64,000 bases of DNA from Actinomortierella ambigua (lineage: Eukaryota > Mortierellomycota > Mortierellomycetes > Mortierellales > Mortierellaceae), in contig JAAAJB010000061.1 of NCBI GenBank assembly GCA_016098155.1, positions 17,663 through 81,662 on the forward strand, given 5' to 3'. A model generated the notes under the pieces. It worked only from the letters and a program-made list of their open reading frames with translations, was not told the origin of the DNA and searched no databases. Positions 59,644 through 64,000 of the stretch are shown here, one piece after another. Every line of letters starts with the position of its first letter. Position 1 is the stretch's first letter. The translations under genes were made by a program, and so were the position numbers.

Positions 59644-60647
59644 AGGCTACCGTACTTAGTCTGAGCAAGCGCAAGAAAGGATGATTGTATTTGTTTTTCA
59701 ATCGATAGAGCTCCTGCATGCCAACCTCCCCCCTACTCAACCCCAACGAAACAATGAAAGAGATGTACCATCAGCAGCATCAAAGACGGGAAGAGCTGCT
59801 GGCTAGCTGTATTGTGTTGAACAAACAATCGAACAGCGAATAATGGCGTCTTGTTGGGATGTGTTTCTGTGAGACGAGAAGGACTTTTTCCTGACACCCT
59901 GTTGGCGTGTGACCCTGTCCCACTGTCCCCATCTTTTTTGTTTCTTCATCCACCACCAACCTCGTTCTCTCCATCCAACCATTTCTTCCCTTGCCCTCTT
60001 CCCCCTTCCCTCTCTAATTACGCATTCGCATTAGCCACACGCATTCATTATCCCTCTCCCCTCCCTTCCCTTTTCATTCCCTCTTCCCTCCACCTCGCAT
60101 TTCCCTGTTCATATTCCCCAGCCTGTTTCCCCAGACAGCGAACCCTGGTCGTACAGTGTTGCTCACATACCTACCCCGCAAAAAATACAGTCACCCAGTG
60201 CGACGTGCAAAGGTATGGCCAGACCCTTCTTCCCCTATGCCTTCAGCTACCCAACCCTTATCCCACGATGGATCCATGCACGATATTTCTCTCTCTCTCT
60301 CTTTGTCTCTTTCATACACACATACATTCTTTTATTGGTAAAACTTTGGTCTCAGCGCTCGAGGTGGGTGAGAGCTGGGAGGACTGGGATAGCCTCCTTT
60401 TGTGTGTCCACATGAGGAGCTTGTATTTTTTTGGTGGCTCTGCAGTGATATTGATATGATGCGATGTGATTTATCATTCTGATACTGAACCGCGCAATCG
60501 TACATGGAGGCGCCAGGGAGGAAAGACTGAACATAAGGCACTGATCAAAAAGTGTCAATCCCCAGGTTGTTTGCTGCGTGCCTTTCCTTCATTCTCACTC
60601 TCACGACCTCCCGCCGTTCATGCTACCACACACCTTTGATGTGTGTG

Positions 60648-60686
<39 letters not shown>

Positions 60687-60838
60687 ATCTCTTGTCGGAT
60701 CCCGTCCTGATAACCGCCTTATCACCCCATCCCTCTTTCTCTCTCTTTCCCTCTACATCTCTCACAGCCCAGTTCTCCATTTTAGCTGCACGCCGATAAG
60801 ACTTCGTCGCCCCTTTCCGCTCCTTTCCTCACTTCCAC
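59644..60838. other. Intergenic: promoter of the 882-aa gene
   Basis: No gene is supported. Pyrimidine-rich stretches dominate from 59930 to 60160. CT microsatellites lie at 60290-60304 and 60646-60688, consistent with a long leader for the downstream plus-strand gene. Confidence 0.5.
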
Positions 60839-63814
60839 ATGGCGACCTATAAGCAGCGTGTCCCTGTCCAACGTCTCCACTCAGGCCGCCATTCGCCAGA
60901 TCACTCCAAGGGCTCCACAGTGCTCGGCGCATCTGGCCAGTACGCGCACCAGGCAACGTCACAGCACCAATATTTCTCGGCCCATCAGAGTCTGTCTTCT
61001 GTCTACCACAACCCCGACGACGACATTCTTGACAATGCCTTGGACCAAGAATGGACATCTGTCCGCCGCTCGACCGACGCGGAGTCACGAGCTACCTATC
61101 GCCGGCGGATGCTAGAACAGCGAATCCAGGACTGGCACCTTGTCCTAGATCAACATCGCCTGAACTCTTCGTACCAGTCCGATTCTTCTGCGGAGGAAGA
61201 GGGAAAGGGTGAAGAGAATAAAGAGACAGCCGATCCTCTGCCGCCTACTACCGCGACCAGCAATAGTGATGACCCGCCAAGTGTCACCGCGTCCCCTCGC
61301 CCACCGCCTGTCAACACGTCCATCCCCATCACGACGTCTATTGCTCAGTCGGTGATTGCCAGTCCAAGTGCTGCGACCCACACGAGTGGCAGTCACTTTG
61401 CCTTTTCGGATCTTGCGAGTGACAGTATTGGGGACGAGTCCGAGGACCTGGAGCCATGGTCGCCCGATGACGACGACACGCTGTCGACCATCTCTCGTCA
61501 TCGGCGTCTTAGTCTCCGTGTCGGTGGCGGTGGCGTAGTTCCATCCTCGCCAACAGCTTCACAGTCGTCGATCACCTCGTTTGGCCAGTTGCCTCATCCT
61601 TCATTCTACCATGCTGGTGGTGCTTATGGCGCCAACATGTCATCTCCTGCTCTTCGGTTCCAGAACCGCATGCCTTTCCACGATGGCTCTGGCAACTTTA
61701 TCACCCATCGCCTACAATCTCGTTCCCATACCGGGTCGGAGCTCGATTCCGATTATGGGGGCGGCGGCTGGGAAAGCGCCGTCTCTTCGTCCAAAGTGCG
61801 CTCGATCTCGTCGTCTTCCACTACCACTCGGCGAATCAAACGCGGTGGTGGCGGTGGTGGTCCCATCACCGCTGGCGACTTTGAGTCGATGCTGCAGAGC
61901 ATCGCCTCACTTCAAGCACTGCCCCAACAACAGCAACAGCAACAACTGCAGGCACAGCTACCACCACCGCCGCATGATCATCACAACGGACATGAGCAAC
62001 TGTCTACGACACCACGTCCTTACACTTTCCGCCCGCTCGCACGAGATGGATTGGCCATGCGTTCGCGTTGGCCACGATCTCCATCGGTGGCCAGCAATGC
62101 AAGCAGTGAAGCCAGGGGGGCTCGAGGCGCTCGACTTGCACAGCAGCAGCAGCACCACCACCATCACCGCCAACAGCGCCAGCAAGGGCAGCAACAATAC
62201 GCACCGACGCCTCAACGTCCTTCGTTGCTTCAATTGCAACAAAAGACGTTCAAGTCTTACGATTCCGACAATGAGGATCTTTCGCAGCTGGTGGCGACCA
62301 TCCCGTCGTCCAAGACTGGATGGCTCCAGGCGTTTGAACAGACGCTTCAATCGCTTAATGTGAAGCATGCTTCCTCAGAGTTGAATCTGAATGAGCCTTC
62401 GTGTGCGGTAAGTTTATTATTATTATTTTTGTTGGCACTTCCCACTTGCAGCATGCAGCCTCCCCCCCAATCCCCCTCCCCTTCCTCTCCCCTGTGTACT
62501 CTTTCTGATATTCCCGTTATCACTACTTTTTTTTTAAAAAATTCCCGGGTCTTCTAATAACGTGTTCGATGTATCACGTGGTACACATACACATCTTCCT
62601 AGCTCAATCCGATCTTAGTTTTAGCACAGCATCCCACCGAAGAGGGGCCATCTGATTTGACGGGGCTGGCCAAGACACTTGTTCCAGAAGAAGTCTTCGC
62701 GATGGCTCAACGTAGAGAAGAAGAGGAAGAAGAAGGGCTGCGATCGATGAATGCGACGCCGACTCCTGCCTCTATGATGAGAAAAGTAACGGTAGCCGCA
62801 ACGCATTCTAAAGACGAAGAAATAGAGGAAGGCGGAGGAGGAGGAAAAAGAGTGTCGTCACCATCGTCGTTGGAAGAGCAAGCGACGACATTGCGGAAGG
62901 TACAAAAGCATATTTCGGCGTCGTCGTTGGAGACGCTGCAGCGGCTGCAGGACCGTCAGCGGGCGGCAGACTACCGAGAGCGGCCGCCACTACCACCATC
63001 CGCTTATGCAGATCGTCAGGGTCGGAGGAGTCGGAGGAGAAGTAGTGTTGGTAGTAGTGCTAGCCGCGCAAGCGTGGTTTCATCGGGGAGCCGAGATCCG
63101 ATGCACCGGATCGAGTTTATGCCGACGCTACTAGTTGGGCGTGAGCAGCAGCCTATGGTGGATGGTGGTAATGCTGGTGGTGGTGGGCAGGCGTGTGGCG
63201 ATGAGTATGAAGGCTCGAGGTAAGCCGATGAGGAAAAAGCAAACGAAATGAAAAAAGGGACATAAAGGTATGAAACAAAATTGTCACCACTGTCATTCAT
63301 ACTCACAACTCCGTCATTTCTCTTTCCACGAATTCTTTTTTCTTTCTTCAGCGATTCAACACTCTTCCGAGCATTCGTCTCGACTCTGCGGCGGTTCCGA
63401 GACCATGTCAAGGCAAATTTGCTACTGCCGCCTGAGCTGGATGAGCCGTATCTGTCGTTATTGCGGTTTGAGCACAGTGATCTTGGGATCGAATGGGCGA
63501 CAGAAGGTGGTGGGGCGGCGACGTCGCTACCGGCGAGGCTGTTGCTGAGCCATCAGACGACGACGGCGACGAGTGTGCCAGAAGGGCTTGTTGATGGGGC
63601 GGAGAGTCTGCAACATTCAGGCCGTCGGCGGCGAGCTGGGCTGAGCGGCGATCGTGGTCGCGAGGGCGGTGGTAGCGGTAGTAGTTGTGGGAGCAGAAGT
63701 GGCGCACGGAGCCACCGTCACCGCCACCACCATCACCATCATCAGGGTCTAGGACAGTCAGGGATGGCGTGGGGAGACCAAATAGAGATGTCTACAGCTC
63801 CCATGTTTGTATAG
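60839..63814 (+). CDS. Unrecognised Ser/Gln/Gly-rich 882-aa protein
   Basis: Three exons (60839-62407, 62603-63219, 63352-63814) join in frame. No enzyme or transport motif is seen. The N-terminus has an Arg/His-rich start, then a helical stretch (ESRATYRRRMLEQRIQDWHLVLDQHRL) at about 82-108. Two Ser/Asp-rich segments follow (DLASDSIGDESEDLEPWSPDDDD), then poly-Gly, a Q-run near 362-372 and an Arg-rich block. Helical patches occur again at EEVFAMAQRREEEEEE and TLRKVQKHISASSLETLQRLQDRQRAADYRERP. The final exon starts with a well-formed SDSTLFRAFVSTLRRFRDHVKANLLLPPELDEPYL segment, the best candidate for a folded or partner-binding motif. A His-rich tail ends the protein. It is probably a cytoskeletal, signalling or nuclear scaffold (weak inference). 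AATAAAATAAA follows the stop. Confidence 0.8.
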
Positions 63815-63916
63815 ACTTTCAATAAAATAAAAAGACACATACACACATATCACACATGTATTGGACACACCCAGATTTTTTTTGCAAGTTTATTCTTGGG
63901 ATATACAAAGCTTTGC

Positions 63917-64000
63917 TCATTGTGCTGGTGGTGGCACTGCGTTGGCGGCTAGGGCATAGCCAGCAGCGATAGCATCAGCAGCAGCGGCAGCAGCAACGGC
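63917..64000 (-). CDS. 3' end of an Ala-rich protein (partial)
   Basis: On the minus strand an open frame from the window edge reads AVAAAAAADAIAAGYALAANAVPPPAQ and then a TGA at 63919-63917. The Ala/Gly-rich composition could be coding or a GCT/GCA repeat read by chance. The stop lies about 100 bp from the stop of the converging 882-aa gene, a spacing seen elsewhere in the window. Nothing can be said about function. Confidence 0.45.
   Translation of the reverse strand, partial: AVAAAAAADAIAAGYALAANAVPPPAQ

Overview
The window looks like nuclear DNA of an early-diverging filamentous fungus, most likely Mortierellomycotina (a Mortierella relative). This is an inference. It rests on many short GT-AG introns (roughly 50-450 bp), CT/GA-rich promoters and microsatellites, Gln/Ser-rich proteins, an animal-like VWA8 gene, and the type of decayed transposons. 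Gene models below were built by hand from splice signals. Each complete model closes in frame.

Layout. 0.7-2.2 kb: a frameshifted Myb/SANT-like gene. 2.4-7.0 kb (-): glycogen phosphorylase, 11 exons. 7.8-9.6 kb (-): Scs7-type sphingolipid fatty-acid 2-hydroxylase with a GC-AG intron. 10.7-11.5 kb (-): ribosomal protein eL43. 12.5-23.2 kb (-): three tandem FAD-dependent aromatic-hydroxylase-like monooxygenases (A, B, C), with very different intron numbers and tiny exons of 6 and 13 nt. 24.0-31.8 kb (-): a giant VWA8-type AAA/VWA ATPase of about 1,937 aa. 35.4-38.0 kb (+): a Gln/Pro/His-rich protein with one C2H2 zinc finger. 38.4-40.8 kb (-): a cytosolic GH13 alpha-amylase. 41.9-42.6 kb (+): a small Cys-containing, probably GPI-anchored protein. 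42.9-46.1 kb (-): a Ser/Thr kinase. 47.9-52.2 kb: an accessory island with a MULE-like transposase scrap, diverged repeats, an orphan 335-aa gene and a dead LINE reverse-transcriptase fragment. 53.1-55.3 kb (+): a peroxisomal alpha/beta hydrolase. 56.7 kb (-): tRNA-Val(AAC). 58.1-59.6 kb (+): an ABHD11/Imo32-type mitochondrial hydrolase. 60.8-63.8 kb (+): an unrecognised 882-aa Ser/Gln-rich protein. The last 84 bases hold the 3' end of an Ala-rich minus-strand gene.

Functional threads. Glycogen phosphorylase and the intracellular amylase both act on storage glucan but lie 35 kb apart, so this is not a cluster. The three monooxygenases are the only obvious local gene family and the most interesting unit: a tandem array in which the FAD-contacting Gly-Asp motif lies in one exon in copies A and C but is cut by introns in copy B. 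I found no CRISPR array, rRNA gene, or virus- or toxin-related gene.
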